This document shows positions 38,707 to 47,033 of a stretch of 64,000 bases of DNA, in pieces (the first letter of the stretch is position 1; every line of letters starts with the position of its first letter). Under the pieces are notes generated by a model. That model was given only the letters and a program-made list of their open reading frames with translations. It searched no databases and was not told the origin of the DNA. Made by a program: the position numbers and the translations under genes. The DNA comes from Paludibacter sp. (GTDB lineage: Bacteria > Bacteroidota > Bacteroidia > Bacteroidales > Paludibacteraceae), in NCBI GenBank assembly GCA_028710415.1, contig JAQTUE010000008.1, forward strand, positions 1-64,000. Direction: 5' to 3'.

Positions 38707-39121
38707 ATCTCATATCATTAAAAGGTTAATATATCTAAGTGATATCCTTATTGAAAATAAGTTAAATACAAGATAATACCAAGATCAAGTGAAAACATCC
38801 ATCCACCAGGTAAAAAACCGATCCAGGAACATGAAAACAACTCCCCTCCTATTTCATTTTTTAATTGAAGATTAAAAGGGTTAAACCGAATGGCAGGACC
38901 GAACATCTATCTTTAGTTTGGTAACTTAGGGATGGATGATAGTCGGTATTAAGATGTTTATAGTGAGCACATTTATCTCCTAATTTATGAAACGTCGCGG
39001 GATGATTCAAAAAACCATTTTAATGTTTAATCAATTAAAATAATTGCAATAATTTCAGTTGTACTTGAATTTAATGTTTATCTGCGAAAATATTAAGCTA
39101 TGACTGAAAATATTGCAAAAA

Positions 39122-39256
39122 CCCCCTGCACTATTGAAAACCGTACAAATTGCTTTGTCTATACGGTTTTTTTTATGCCATGAATTCAGTACTTTATGTT
39201 TCTTTAAAATAATTGCATAAAATATTGGATAGTTAAATAAGAGTTTGTACTTTTGA
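39122..39256. repeat. Direct repeat, left copy, flanking the REP/transposase unit
   Basis: About 135 bases, roughly 85% identical by eye to 41018-41151. Both copies start CCCCCTGC, contain a terminator-like hairpin (AAAACCGTA...TACGGTTTT) and end with a TACTTTTG promoter-like box. Between them lie the REP array and the transposase. Confidence 0.85.
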
Positions 39257-39352
39257 TGTGTAATTACCATCTTCATGTTTTAAAATCCTAAGGATATTAG
39301 AGTTGGGATTGAAAATAAAACTGACAGCCAGTGCCAAATGTATCGCAATTAT

Positions 39353-39664
39353 AACTCCGTAGGAGTTACCAGTGCTTAACCCCCAGTGGAGCTTGCGGAA
39401 CTGGGGGATGATGAATAGATAAGATTGCACAACTCCGTAGGAGTTACCTGTGTATAACCCCCAGTGGAGCTTGCGGAACTGGGGGATGATGAGTAAATGA
39501 GGAGGCACAACTCCGTAGGAGTTACCCGTGTATAACCCCCAGTGGAGCTTGCGGAACTGGGGGATGATGAGTAAATGAGGAGGCACAACTCCGTAGGAGT
39601 TACCCGTGTATAACCCCCAGTGGAGCTTGCGGAACTGGGGGATGATGTATAGACAAGATGGCAC
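39353..39664. repeat. REP array, four 78-bp tandem units
   Basis: Units start at 39353, 39431, 39509 and 39587. Each contains the palindrome AACTCCGTAGGAGTT and a second stem, CCCCCAGT paired with ACTGGGGG around GGAGCTTGCGGA. The units are nearly identical. This is a tandemly amplified pair of REP-type hairpins. Confidence 0.93.
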
Positions 39665-40445
39665 AACTCCGTAGGAGTTGACCAACAAGTGCATCTGTTT
39701 TTTAATAGTGGTGGTGAACTCCTACGGAGTTCTGGTGGCTACTACAGTCACTTACCCCCAGATAAATCTGGGGGTTATGCACGGAAAACTCCTACGGAGT
39801 TAGGAGACAATACACTGCAAATAATATTTTTTCCAGGGGAGTCTGCAGAACTAGGGGATGAAGAATAGATCAGATGGTATAACTCCGTAGGAGTTACCTG
39901 TGCATAACCCCCAGTGGAGCTTGCGGAACTGGGGGATGAAGAATAGATAAGATGACACAACTCCGTAGGAGTTGACCAACAAGTGCATCTGTTTTTTAAT
40001 AGTGGTGGTGAACTCCTACGGAGTTGTGGTGGCTACTACAGTCACTTACCCCCAGATAAATCTGGGGGTTATGCACGGAAAACTCCTACGGAGTTAGGAG
40101 ACAATACACTGCAAATAATATTTTTTCCAGGGGAGTCTGCAGAACTAGGGAATGAAGAATAGCTCAGATGGTATAACTCCGTAGGAGTTACCTGTGCATA
40201 ACCCCCAGTGGAGCTTGCGGAACTGGGGGATGAAGAATAGATAAGATGACACAACTCCGTAGGAGTTGACCAACAAGTGCATCTGTTTTTTAATAGTGGT
40301 GGTGAACTCCTACGGAGTTGTGGTGGCTACTACAGTCACTTACCCCAGATAAATCTGGGGGTTATGCACGGAAAACTCCTACGGAGTTAAGATGGAGAGT
40401 GTACTTATTACCACCAGTTCCGCAAGTTCCACTGGAGGTTATGAA
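39665..40445. repeat. REP array, 294-bp higher-order units
   Basis: A larger unit repeats with starts at 39665, 39959 and 40253. The first two are complete and the third is partial, decaying by about 40445. Each holds AACTCCGTAGGAGTT and CCCCCAGT stems in both orientations, plus CCCCCAGATAAATCTGGGGG. Only one or a few bases differ between copies, so the amplification is recent. Confidence 0.93.
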
Positions 40446-40529
40446 AAGAAAACTACTACGGAGTTAAGAAATTACGAAACATAATATTTTAGAATTATCT
40501 ATTTTACTAAACTCTATAAACTAAACATT

Positions 40530-40982
40530 ATGAACAGCTATCGACAATCATTGCATCACATTGTGTTCTGTACATACAAACGTAAAAACACACTTCCGGA
40601 AGAACATCACGAAGAGTTATACAAGTTTATTTGGGGTATTATTAAAAACAGAAAAAGCTTTCTATACCGCATCAATGGGGTGGGAAATCATATTCATATA
40701 TTCTGCGATTTGCACTCTTCAATTAGTTTAGGTGACTTTATCAAAGAAATCAAGACAGCAGCGAACAAATGGATGAAAGAATCCGGCAATTTCCCTAAAT
40801 TTGAATCCTGGGCAGAAGGATATTGCAGTATTACGTATAATGATCGGGATAAAGACATGATTATTAACTATATAAAAAATCAGAAAGAACACCATAAAAA
40901 AGTCAGTTTTGAAGATGAACTTAGGGCATTACTAATTGAGAGTGGCATTGAGTTCGACGAGAAGTTTCTCTTTTCCGACTAA
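40530..40982 (+). CDS. REP-associated Y1 transposase (IS200-like, RAYT)
   Basis: A 150-residue HUH single-strand transposase. The HUH motif is in GNHIHIFCD (His54, His56). The catalytic tyrosine is Tyr114 in MIINYIKNQKEHH, where the NQ-x-HH tail is typical of this branch. It starts MNSYRQSLHHIVFCTYKRK, as in Bacteroidota IS200-like proteins. No accessory TnpB gene is present. It sits 85 bases downstream of the REP hairpins, the arrangement expected for RAYT proteins that act on REP sequences. The active-site residues are intact, so it may be functional. Confidence 0.9.
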   Translation: MNSYRQSLHHIVFCTYKRKNTLPEEHHEELYKFIWGIIKNRKSFLYRINGVGNHIHIFCDLHSSISLGDFIKEIKTAANKWMKESGNFPKFESWAEGYCSITYNDRDKDMIINYIKNQKEHHKKVSFEDELRALLIESGIEFDEKFLFSD

Positions 40983-41017
40983 TACATTCACTAATAGAAT
41001 ATAATTATCAGGAACTG

Positions 41018-41151
41018 CCCCCTGCCCTATTGAAAACCGTACAGATGGATTGTCTATACGGTTTTTTAATGCCCTAAATTCATTACTTTTATGTTTCTTT
41101 TAAATAAATGCATAAAATATAGGATAGTTAAAAAATAGTTCGTACTTTTGA
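41018..41151. repeat. Direct repeat, right copy
   Basis: Right copy of the element at 39122-39256. It carries the transposase terminator (41033-41067) and ends at TACTTTTGAAGC, directly at the start of the truncated ORF6N frame. Confidence 0.85.
41033..41067 (+). terminator. Terminator downstream of the Y1 transposase
   Basis: AAAACCGTA pairs with TACGGTTTT and is followed by T. The same hairpin is in the left repeat at 39137-39174. Confidence 0.7.
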
Positions 41152-41924
41152 AGCAAAATTTCCTGATTCAAGCCGCAAAACGGAATATTGAGAGGTTTCC
41201 GATTCAATATCGTTTTCAATTGACTGAACTTGAGAAGAATGAACTGGTCACAATATGTGACCGGTTCGAAGTCCTGAAACATTCTTCTTCACTTCCTTAT
41301 GTCTTTACCGAGCAAGGCGTGGCTATGCTATCGGCAGTATTACGGAGCGAAACAGCAGTGAGGGTAAGCATACTGATTATGGATGCTTTTGTGGAAATGC
41401 GTAAAGTGCTGAACCAACATGCCGGCCTGTTTCAACGAATGGACAAAGTAGAAAACAAGTTACTGGAGAACGATACTAAATTTGAGCAAGTATTTAAGGC
41501 TCTTGAAAGCAAAGAGGTGAATGTGGAAAGCGGGGTATTTTTTGAAGGACAGGTATTTGATGCATGGACTTTTGTATCCGACCTTGTACGAAGTGCTAAG
41601 TCATCATTGATATTGATTGATAATTATATTGATGATACGGTATTGAAACTGTTGGACAAAAGAGTCTTCGGCGTTACGGCAAGCATTTATACCAAAACCA
41701 TAAGCAGGCAACTTGCTACCGACATGCTGAAACACAATACTCAATACGCACCCATAGAAATGCACGAAATGAAATTAGCGCACGACAGGTTTCTGATCAT
41801 AGATCGTACCGAACTTTACCACATTGGGGCTTCCCTCAAAGATCTGGGGAATAAATGGTTTGCCTTCTCCAGATTCGAAAAAGGAACTATAGATATGTTG
41901 AATAAATTGGGTAATATGAAATAA
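41148..41924 (+). pseudogene. N-terminally truncated ORF6N-domain protein
   Basis: The frame opens at a TTG inside a promoter-like box. It joins the ORF6N family only at the internal motif AAKRNIERFPIQYRFQLTE, so roughly the first 50 residues of the usual domain are missing. The rest looks intact: SLPYVFTEQGVAMLSAVLRS completes the ORF6N part, a coiled segment follows, and the C-terminal domain (FDAWTFVSDLVRSAKSSLILIDNYID to HIGASLKDLGNKWFAFSR) resembles phospholipase-D-like ORF6N partners. ORF6N proteins are phage or mobile-element regulators. Loss of the start coincides with the end of the 135-bp direct repeat, so rearrangement at that point is likely. Confidence 0.8.
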
Positions 41925-42280
41925 ATCTTTTCGTTCTTGTCTATTTTTGCAATGAGTGAATTGTTCAAGTCACCTGTCCTACTGCATATGCTGGTTAAAT
42001 ATGCAAAAGGTGGCCCTCTGGTTCTCAATGACAGACAGGAGCTTTTATACATTAAAAGAGTATATCCGGGCAGACGGGGTTCGTACTTTTGAAGCGGAAT
42101 TACCTGATTCAGGTTTAAAGAATCCTAAGAATGCATGGTTGGAATTGCAAACAACAATAACCGGTATGATCCTTTACACATTCGAATAGGCTTATAAAGA
42201 TCCTACTGGACGAGTGGAATTAAGTACTTATACTGGAATTTGGGGTTTACGTAAAGTGATGTTAATTTAATAAAAAAATT
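41925..42280. repeat. Intergenic region with a dispersed-repeat copy
   Basis: Carries a copy of the CATATGCTGGTTAAAT family at about 41984-42112. It includes GGAGCTTTTATACATTAAAA and ends with TTCGTACTTTTGAAGC, which repeats the start of the ORF6N fragment. An open frame (41956-42189) crosses it but has no recognised features. Confidence 0.7.
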
Positions 42281-42535
42281 ATGGATAAAAACGACTTAAG
42301 ACTTCTGTTATCAATAGAAGATAGAGTAATCGCTGAGGATATACAGTATCTGTTGGAAGAATATGAGATCTATACCATGTTAGTTTCAGACAATCCTGCC
42401 TCATCAGCTCTAGGCTCATACATGGGATCAAATCCTACAGAGAGCATTGATATACAAATAAATATAGATGATTATCAGCGAGCGATTGATTTACTCACTG
42501 ATAGCCCGTATAAGGAATTAGTAGACAACGAATAA
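42281..42535 (+). CDS. DUF2007-like small protein
   Basis: An 84-residue cytoplasmic protein. IEDRVIAEDIQYLLEEYEIYTMLVSDNPASSALG followed by SYMGSNPTESIDIQINIDDYQRAIDLL matches the DUF2007 pattern (a small ferredoxin-like fold, sometimes called putative signal-transducing protein). The function is not known. It is preceded by a dispersed repeat and followed by another (42589-42640). Confidence 0.65.
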   Translation: MDKNDLRLLLSIEDRVIAEDIQYLLEEYEIYTMLVSDNPASSALGSYMGSNPTESIDIQINIDDYQRAIDLLTDSPYKELVDNE

Positions 42536-42588
42536 CAATATGTATGCGTCAATTAATAGTGTATTGACTGAAGGTTAATAGTGTTAAT

Positions 42589-42640
42589 CAGGAGCTTTTA
42601 TACATTTAATGAGCATATTCGGGAGTACGAGGTAAAACGA
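42589..42640. repeat. GGAGCTTTTATACATTTAAT repeat, solo copy
   Basis: A short member of the family seen at 42039-42080, 44388-44425 and 56816-56862, with TCGGGAGTACGAGG after it. It lies between the DUF2007 and DUF4393 genes. Confidence 0.65.
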
Positions 42641-42677
42641 GCAAATATATTCGATTGCAAATAAAAATAATTTTAAT

Positions 42678-43490
42678 ATGACACCAGAAGACAACAACCA
42701 AACAAACGTAAAAGCCACTATTGAGGCTGTTACAGGTTTAGCCAAAGAAATCCCAATTTATCAGGATGCAGTCCAACCGGCAGCAAAGGAGATTGGCAAA
42801 TCACTTGAAACAATAACAAAAACTGTAAACATTGCTTTAGCTCCAATCAAAGCATTAGTATGGGGTTATGAAAGAATTGAAGATTATCTAACAAATAGAG
42901 TATCTGAGAAATTAAGAGATATTCCTAAAGAAAATATCACAACTCCACCTCTTCATATAGCAGGACCCGCTGTTGAAGCGTTAAGATTTACTGGACACAA
43001 TGAAAACCTTAGAGAATTGTATGCTAGTCTATTAGCTATGGCAATGAACAAAGAGACTTCTGCAAAAGCTCATCCGAGTTTTGTTGAAGTTATTAAGAAT
43101 CTTTCGACTGAAGAAGCAATAATACTACAATCTTTTGTTTCACAAACTGAATATCCCAAAATAGACATAAATGAAAAAATTAGAGGAAAAGAAGGAGCAA
43201 TATCAAGATTTAGAAATTTTACTCTTTTTCATAAAATTCATAGTAAAATTAAAGTAAACTCAACACCAACTTATCTTGACAATTTAAAAAGACTTGGGGT
43301 TATTGAAATTCTACTTGATCAGTATTTTGTTGACACAAAGTTATATGAACCTTTGGAGAACGATGATTCACTTTCAGAATTAAAAGACCAAATAAAAATA
43401 ACTGGGAATACAGTAGAAATTAAAAAAGGATTAATTCGTTTAACTTCATTTGGAAAAGTATTTGTTCAAAATGTAGTAGCAATGAAATAA
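42678..43490 (+). CDS. DUF4393 / Abi-alpha family protein
   Basis: A 270-residue protein. The N-terminal part (VTGLAKEIPIYQDAVQPAAKEIGKSLETI), the repeating KTVNIALAPIKALVWGYERIEDY segment and PLHIAGPAVEALRFTGHNENLRELYASLLAMAMN are characteristic of DUF4393, also known as Abi-alpha, which is linked to abortive infection. No partner gene is next to it. Low GC and isolation in the repeat-rich segment fit a transferred gene. A defence function here is inference. Confidence 0.78.
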   Translation: MTPEDNNQTNVKATIEAVTGLAKEIPIYQDAVQPAAKEIGKSLETITKTVNIALAPIKALVWGYERIEDYLTNRVSEKLRDIPKENITTPPLHIAGPAVEALRFTGHNENLRELYASLLAMAMNKETSAKAHPSFVEVIKNLSTEEAIILQSFVSQTEYPKIDINEKIRGKEGAISRFRNFTLFHKIHSKIKVNSTPTYLDNLKRLGVIEILLDQYFVDTKLYEPLENDDSLSELKDQIKITGNTVEIKKGLIRLTSFGKVFVQNVVAMK

Positions 43491-43662
43491 AAAGAACATA
43501 AACACACCTCCTTGGTCAGTTTTCGGAAACTGAACTTTTGACAGGTTTTACTCCGTTATTCATTTTGTCACAGTGAGCAAATGAACGCTCTCGAAAACAA
43601 CAAATGCCAATAAAATAGCTCGTTATAGAAAAGTGTAGTAAAAAAATAATCGAAAGAAAAAT

Positions 43663-44271
43663 ATGTCAAATCTAAAATCAATCAAGAAATTGTCTGATGA
43701 GCTTTTTACAAAAGCATACAATTTAGCATTTGAATCTAAGGAAAAGATAAAACCCTGGACTCATATTTTCAATTTATGGTTGGAAGCTGCGACAAACGGA
43801 CATGTTCGAGCTCAATTTTATGTAGGAACATGTTATGATTTTGGACATGGAGTTGAAAAAGATATTCAAAAGGCATTTGACTGGTATTTGAAAGCTGCTT
43901 TGAGAGGGAAAATGGAAGCACAATACAATATTGGTTTTTTTTATCATAATGGAGAATTAGTAGATCAAGATTATGAAAAATCTGTATACTGGTATTCATT
44001 GGCAGCAAAACAAGGAGACACTGAAGCACAACGAGATTTAGGATATTCCTATATTTACGGATTAGGTATTGAAAAAGATTATTCGAAAGCTATTTATTGG
44101 TATAAAAAAGCAGCCGTTAAAAGTGACCCTAAAGCTTTATACAATTTAGGTTTATGTTATGAATTTGGTGACGGTGTTACGCAATCAGACCGGTGGGCTA
44201 AGTATTATTATAAAAAGGGGAGTAATTTAAAACATAGAAAATCAACATTTAAATTGAAAAAATACAAATAA
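43663..44271 (+). CDS. SEL1-repeat protein
   Basis: A 202-residue solenoid of SEL1-like repeats, a TPR relative with 36-residue units. Visible units are AQFYVGTCYDFGHGVEKDIQ, AQYNIGFFYHNGELVDQDYE, AQRDLGYSYIYGLGIEKDYS and ALYNLGLCYEFGDGVTQSD, each followed by a KAxxWYxKAA helix. There is no signal peptide. Such proteins mediate protein-protein contacts. The partner is unknown. It lies 172 bases after the DUF4393 gene. Confidence 0.82.
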   Translation: MSNLKSIKKLSDELFTKAYNLAFESKEKIKPWTHIFNLWLEAATNGHVRAQFYVGTCYDFGHGVEKDIQKAFDWYLKAALRGKMEAQYNIGFFYHNGELVDQDYEKSVYWYSLAAKQGDTEAQRDLGYSYIYGLGIEKDYSKAIYWYKKAAVKSDPKALYNLGLCYEFGDGVTQSDRWAKYYYKKGSNLKHRKSTFKLKKYK

Positions 44272-44288
44272 AACCAACCTGTAATTCC

Positions 44289-44425
44289 TCATATGCTGGT
44301 TAAATACAAAAAAAAGGTAATGGTTGTTGGAAACCATCAGTCATGACCGCAGGGAGCAATTGTAATCGCAAAAACAGCTAACAACCAGTATACATTTAAT
44401 TCGTATTTACGGAAAGACAGGGGGA
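44289..44425. repeat. CATATGCTGGTTAAAT repeat copy before the TlpA-like gene
   Basis: Begins CATATGCTGGTTAAATAC, contains GTTGGAAACCATCAG and ends with the GTATACATTTAAT block. Its order matches the copies at 41984 and 56612. Confidence 0.7.
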
Positions 44426-44504
44426 TATTAAAAGTCCATATTATTATCCTCCAATACTTTAAAGTTCTATATGAGATGAGAATATACAAATTCTGAAAGC
44501 AATT

Positions 44505-45713
44505 ATGAAAACAAAATTATTTTATTTAATCGTTTGCTTCTTTTTATTGATTCAACCAGGTCTATTTGCAAAGGAAGAAATGAAGTGTGTCAGTATCAGG
44601 GTAAAGTTAGTGACAAAACCCAATGTGATTATTAGTAGATATATTACTATATCATTCAAAGGTGACCGAAATAGGTTTAAGGGTATACCATCAACATTGA
44701 ACAGAGAAAACAGTATTATAAATTTTGAGACTGCTGGAATTGATTCTTTATTTTTTCTTGTAGGTAATACAGCTAATAACAAAATTATTTGTATTCCGGA
44801 TGTTAATATGAATCATGACTTTTCGGATGATTATGTTTATTCATTTGACAAAGAGATGTTTAATGAACTTTCCGCAGATCATAATCAGACCATTACATTC
44901 AAAAAACACATAAACAAGAAACTGGTTACCAGTAAAATATCTTTTTATCCATGTTTGAATGATATCAATGATATACATTCAATTACGTTTTGCCCTAAAA
45001 CAGTGCATTATGAAGGTACTTTTCAGTTAAACGGAAAAAAGTATATAACATGGGCCAGAAGAGGATCTAATGGGAATCAGGAATGGGTAGATTATATCGT
45101 TACTGATTCATTGCCATCGGATTTGAAAGCGTTTAATTTAAAGTTTAATAATCATACAAAAAAGATATTGTTGGATGGGTATTTAATTCAATCAGGAACT
45201 TTGAATTCGGAGAACACAGTATTAACCTTTCAGATTGCCGCATTGAAAGACCTGAATAAATCCGAACTTCAGGGATATGATGAAGGTTTTTACGCTCCCG
45301 ACCTCCGGGATAAAGATGTAATGAATGGAACTGAGATTAGCCTGTCACAATTCAAGGGGAACTATATCCTGCTTGATTTTTGGGGAACCTGGTGCAATCC
45401 TTGTATCTCCCTTTTGCCGCATATTGCTGAATTACATACAAAATACAAGGATTTAGTCATTGTGAGTCTTGCAACCTATGAAAATGAAAAGAGTGTATTA
45501 AGAGTTCCTGAGTTAATCAAAAAGTATCAAATGAATTGGGTAAATTTCTGTGACTTTGATGATGCACCTGCTTATCGACCCAATTACACATATAATACTT
45601 CAATCTATCCTACTACCATACTGATAGATCCCGAAGGAAAGATCATTCATCGTGGTAGCACAGGGGAAATTGAATCATTAAATAAAAAGCTCGAACAAGT
45701 TTTTAAATACTAA
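44505..45713 (+). CDS. TlpA-like thioredoxin-fold exported protein
   Basis: A 402-residue exported protein. After a signal peptide (MKTKLFYLIVCFFLLIQPGLFA) comes a 230-residue beta-rich N-terminal region. A thioredoxin domain starts near residue 263 (FYAPDLRDKDVMNGTEISLSQF). The active site is FWGTWCNPC with Cys297 and Cys300, and the cis-proline is in SIYPTTILID. It probably acts as a periplasmic thiol-disulfide oxidoreductase. The preceding spacer holds a CATATGCTGGTTAAAT repeat copy. Confidence 0.83.
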   Translation: MKTKLFYLIVCFFLLIQPGLFAKEEMKCVSIRVKLVTKPNVIISRYITISFKGDRNRFKGIPSTLNRENSIINFETAGIDSLFFLVGNTANNKIICIPDVNMNHDFSDDYVYSFDKEMFNELSADHNQTITFKKHINKKLVTSKISFYPCLNDINDIHSITFCPKTVHYEGTFQLNGKKYITWARRGSNGNQEWVDYIVTDSLPSDLKAFNLKFNNHTKKILLDGYLIQSGTLNSENTVLTFQIAALKDLNKSELQGYDEGFYAPDLRDKDVMNGTEISLSQFKGNYILLDFWGTWCNPCISLLPHIAELHTKYKDLVIVSLATYENEKSVLRVPELIKKYQMNWVNFCDFDDAPAYRPNYTYNTSIYPTTILIDPEGKIIHRGSTGEIESLNKKLEQVFKY

Positions 45714-45845
45714 CGATACTCTAAGATTGTGGATTGTGACATTACTGAAAATTGTACTTCTTTCGATTTTAAATATAATTGCCACTATTTATCTGATAAC
45801 AATGTTGTGTAAAAGTGTTCGTTAACAAAACCAGGAAAGATAAAA

Positions 45846-46265
45846 ATGATGAAAAACAAATTCTTTATATTGATTGCATGCTGCTTTTGTTTGACACAGA
45901 CTAGTATTTTTGCTCAAAACAATTCCGACATTGCTGACACAACTATTTATTATTTAGTCGACAAAGAACCTATTCTGATTTTTGACAACAAAGAATATAA
46001 ACTTGAAAATACAAAAGGATTCATTCATGCGCATTTAAAATATCCTAAGGATGGGCCAGATTGCATTGGTTCAGCTATAATTTCAATTGTTGTAGAAAAA
46101 GATGGAACGTTCTCAAATAAAAAACTATTGAGAAAACTTCCATGTGACAACTATAACATTGAAGCAATGAATGTAATAGACTTAATGCGAGAGTGGAAAC
46201 CAGGTGTTAAAAAAGGGAAAACGGTTAGAACTTTTATTACTTTGAAAGTGAAATGGAATGAATGA
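45846..46265 (+). CDS. Exported TonB C-terminal-like protein
   Basis: A 139-residue protein with a signal peptide (MMKNKFFILIACCFCLTQTSIFA) and a C-terminal domain like the TonB energy-transducing domain. The pattern is LKYPKDGPDCIGSAIISIVVEKDGT followed by EAMNVIDLMREWKPGVKKGKTV and TFITLKVKW. There is no proline-rich linker or ExbD partner, so it is probably an isolated TonB-C-like periplasmic protein rather than a working TonB. Confidence 0.68.
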   Translation: MMKNKFFILIACCFCLTQTSIFAQNNSDIADTTIYYLVDKEPILIFDNKEYKLENTKGFIHAHLKYPKDGPDCIGSAIISIVVEKDGTFSNKKLLRKLPCDNYNIEAMNVIDLMREWKPGVKKGKTVRTFITLKVKWNE

Positions 46266-46349
46266 AAATAATTTCAGAAAAACTGAGAGTGACGAATTGA
46301 ATTATAGCAATCTTCAGCTTGAAAACAACAAAAACATTTGAAAGAGTAT

Positions 46350-46898
46350 ATGAAAACAGCATTGTTACTTATTGACATTCAGAATGACTATTTTGAAGGC
46401 GGAACTATGACCCTCTTTAATTCTGAAGGAGCTGCAGAAAATGCGAAATTGATTTTAGACAAATTCAGGGATGAAGGCTTACCCATCATCCACATCCAAC
46501 ATATTGCAACAAGCCCAACTGCAACCTTCTTTTTACAGAATACAAAGGGTGCTGAAATCCACAACCTGGTAAAGCCTTTACCAACAGAAAAGAGAATTAT
46601 AAAACACTTCCCGAATAGTTTCAGAGAAACAGAATTATTAAACTATTTGAAAAGTAATGAGATTGAAAATCTGGTAATTTGTGGAATGATGACTCATATG
46701 TGTGTTGACGCAACAACCCGGGGAGCAAAAGATTTTGGTTTCAATTGTACACTTATCGGAGATGCCTGTACAACAAAGGACCTTGAAATAAATGGTGAGA
46801 AAGTAAATGCAAAAGTTGTCCAGAATAGTTTCCTGGCTGCACTGAATTACTTTTACTCGACTGTAACAACAACTAAAAACTACCTGGACGAAAAATAA
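46350..46898 (+). CDS. Isochorismatase-like cysteine hydrolase
   Basis: A 182-residue cytoplasmic hydrolase. The ATG at 46350 is preferred to the TTG at 46338. The D-K-C triad is visible as Asp9 (LLIDIQNDYFEGG), Lys85 (KRIIKHFPNSF) and Cys118 (CGMMTHMCVDATTRGAKDFG). This group includes nicotinamidase, isochorismatase and related amidases. The substrate is unknown. There is no signal peptide, unlike the neighbours. Confidence 0.85.
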   Translation: MKTALLLIDIQNDYFEGGTMTLFNSEGAAENAKLILDKFRDEGLPIIHIQHIATSPTATFFLQNTKGAEIHNLVKPLPTEKRIIKHFPNSFRETELLNYLKSNEIENLVICGMMTHMCVDATTRGAKDFGFNCTLIGDACTTKDLEINGEKVNAKVVQNSFLAALNYFYSTVTTTKNYLDEK

Positions 46899-47033
46899 AG
46901 AATAGCTTACAATGCGCATTATAGACAGTTGGAGGCTGATGTACAATTGCAAATGAAACATTCAGAGCAATATGATCCCAAAGTTTAAAATTTGACCTTA
47001 AACATCAATATTATAAAATAAAATTCGATTATC

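Larger units (their letters stand above)
38335..39121. other. Intergenic region upstream of the REP array
   Basis: Nothing gene-like was found. Besides the DUF1015 promoter it holds an 11-bp repeat cluster at about 38662-38706 (separate entry). The rest is AT-rich and without notable structure. Confidence 0.7.

Noticed and set aside
39233..39694. Minus-strand 153-codon frame with repeating IIPQFRKLHWGL units
   Set aside because: The frame follows the 78-bp REP units, whose length is divisible by three, so openness is expected. The sequence has palindromes rather than protein-like change, and a second frame reads the same array.
39353..40445. REP array taken as a CRISPR array
   Set aside because: Spacers are not unique, the repeat units are 78 and 294 bases, and no cas genes are near. 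The palindromes and the adjacent Y1 transposase explain it better.
41956..42189. 77-codon frame after the ORF6N fragment
   Set aside because: It runs through the dispersed repeat and has no family resemblance beyond the repeated CGTACTTTTGAAGC stretch.
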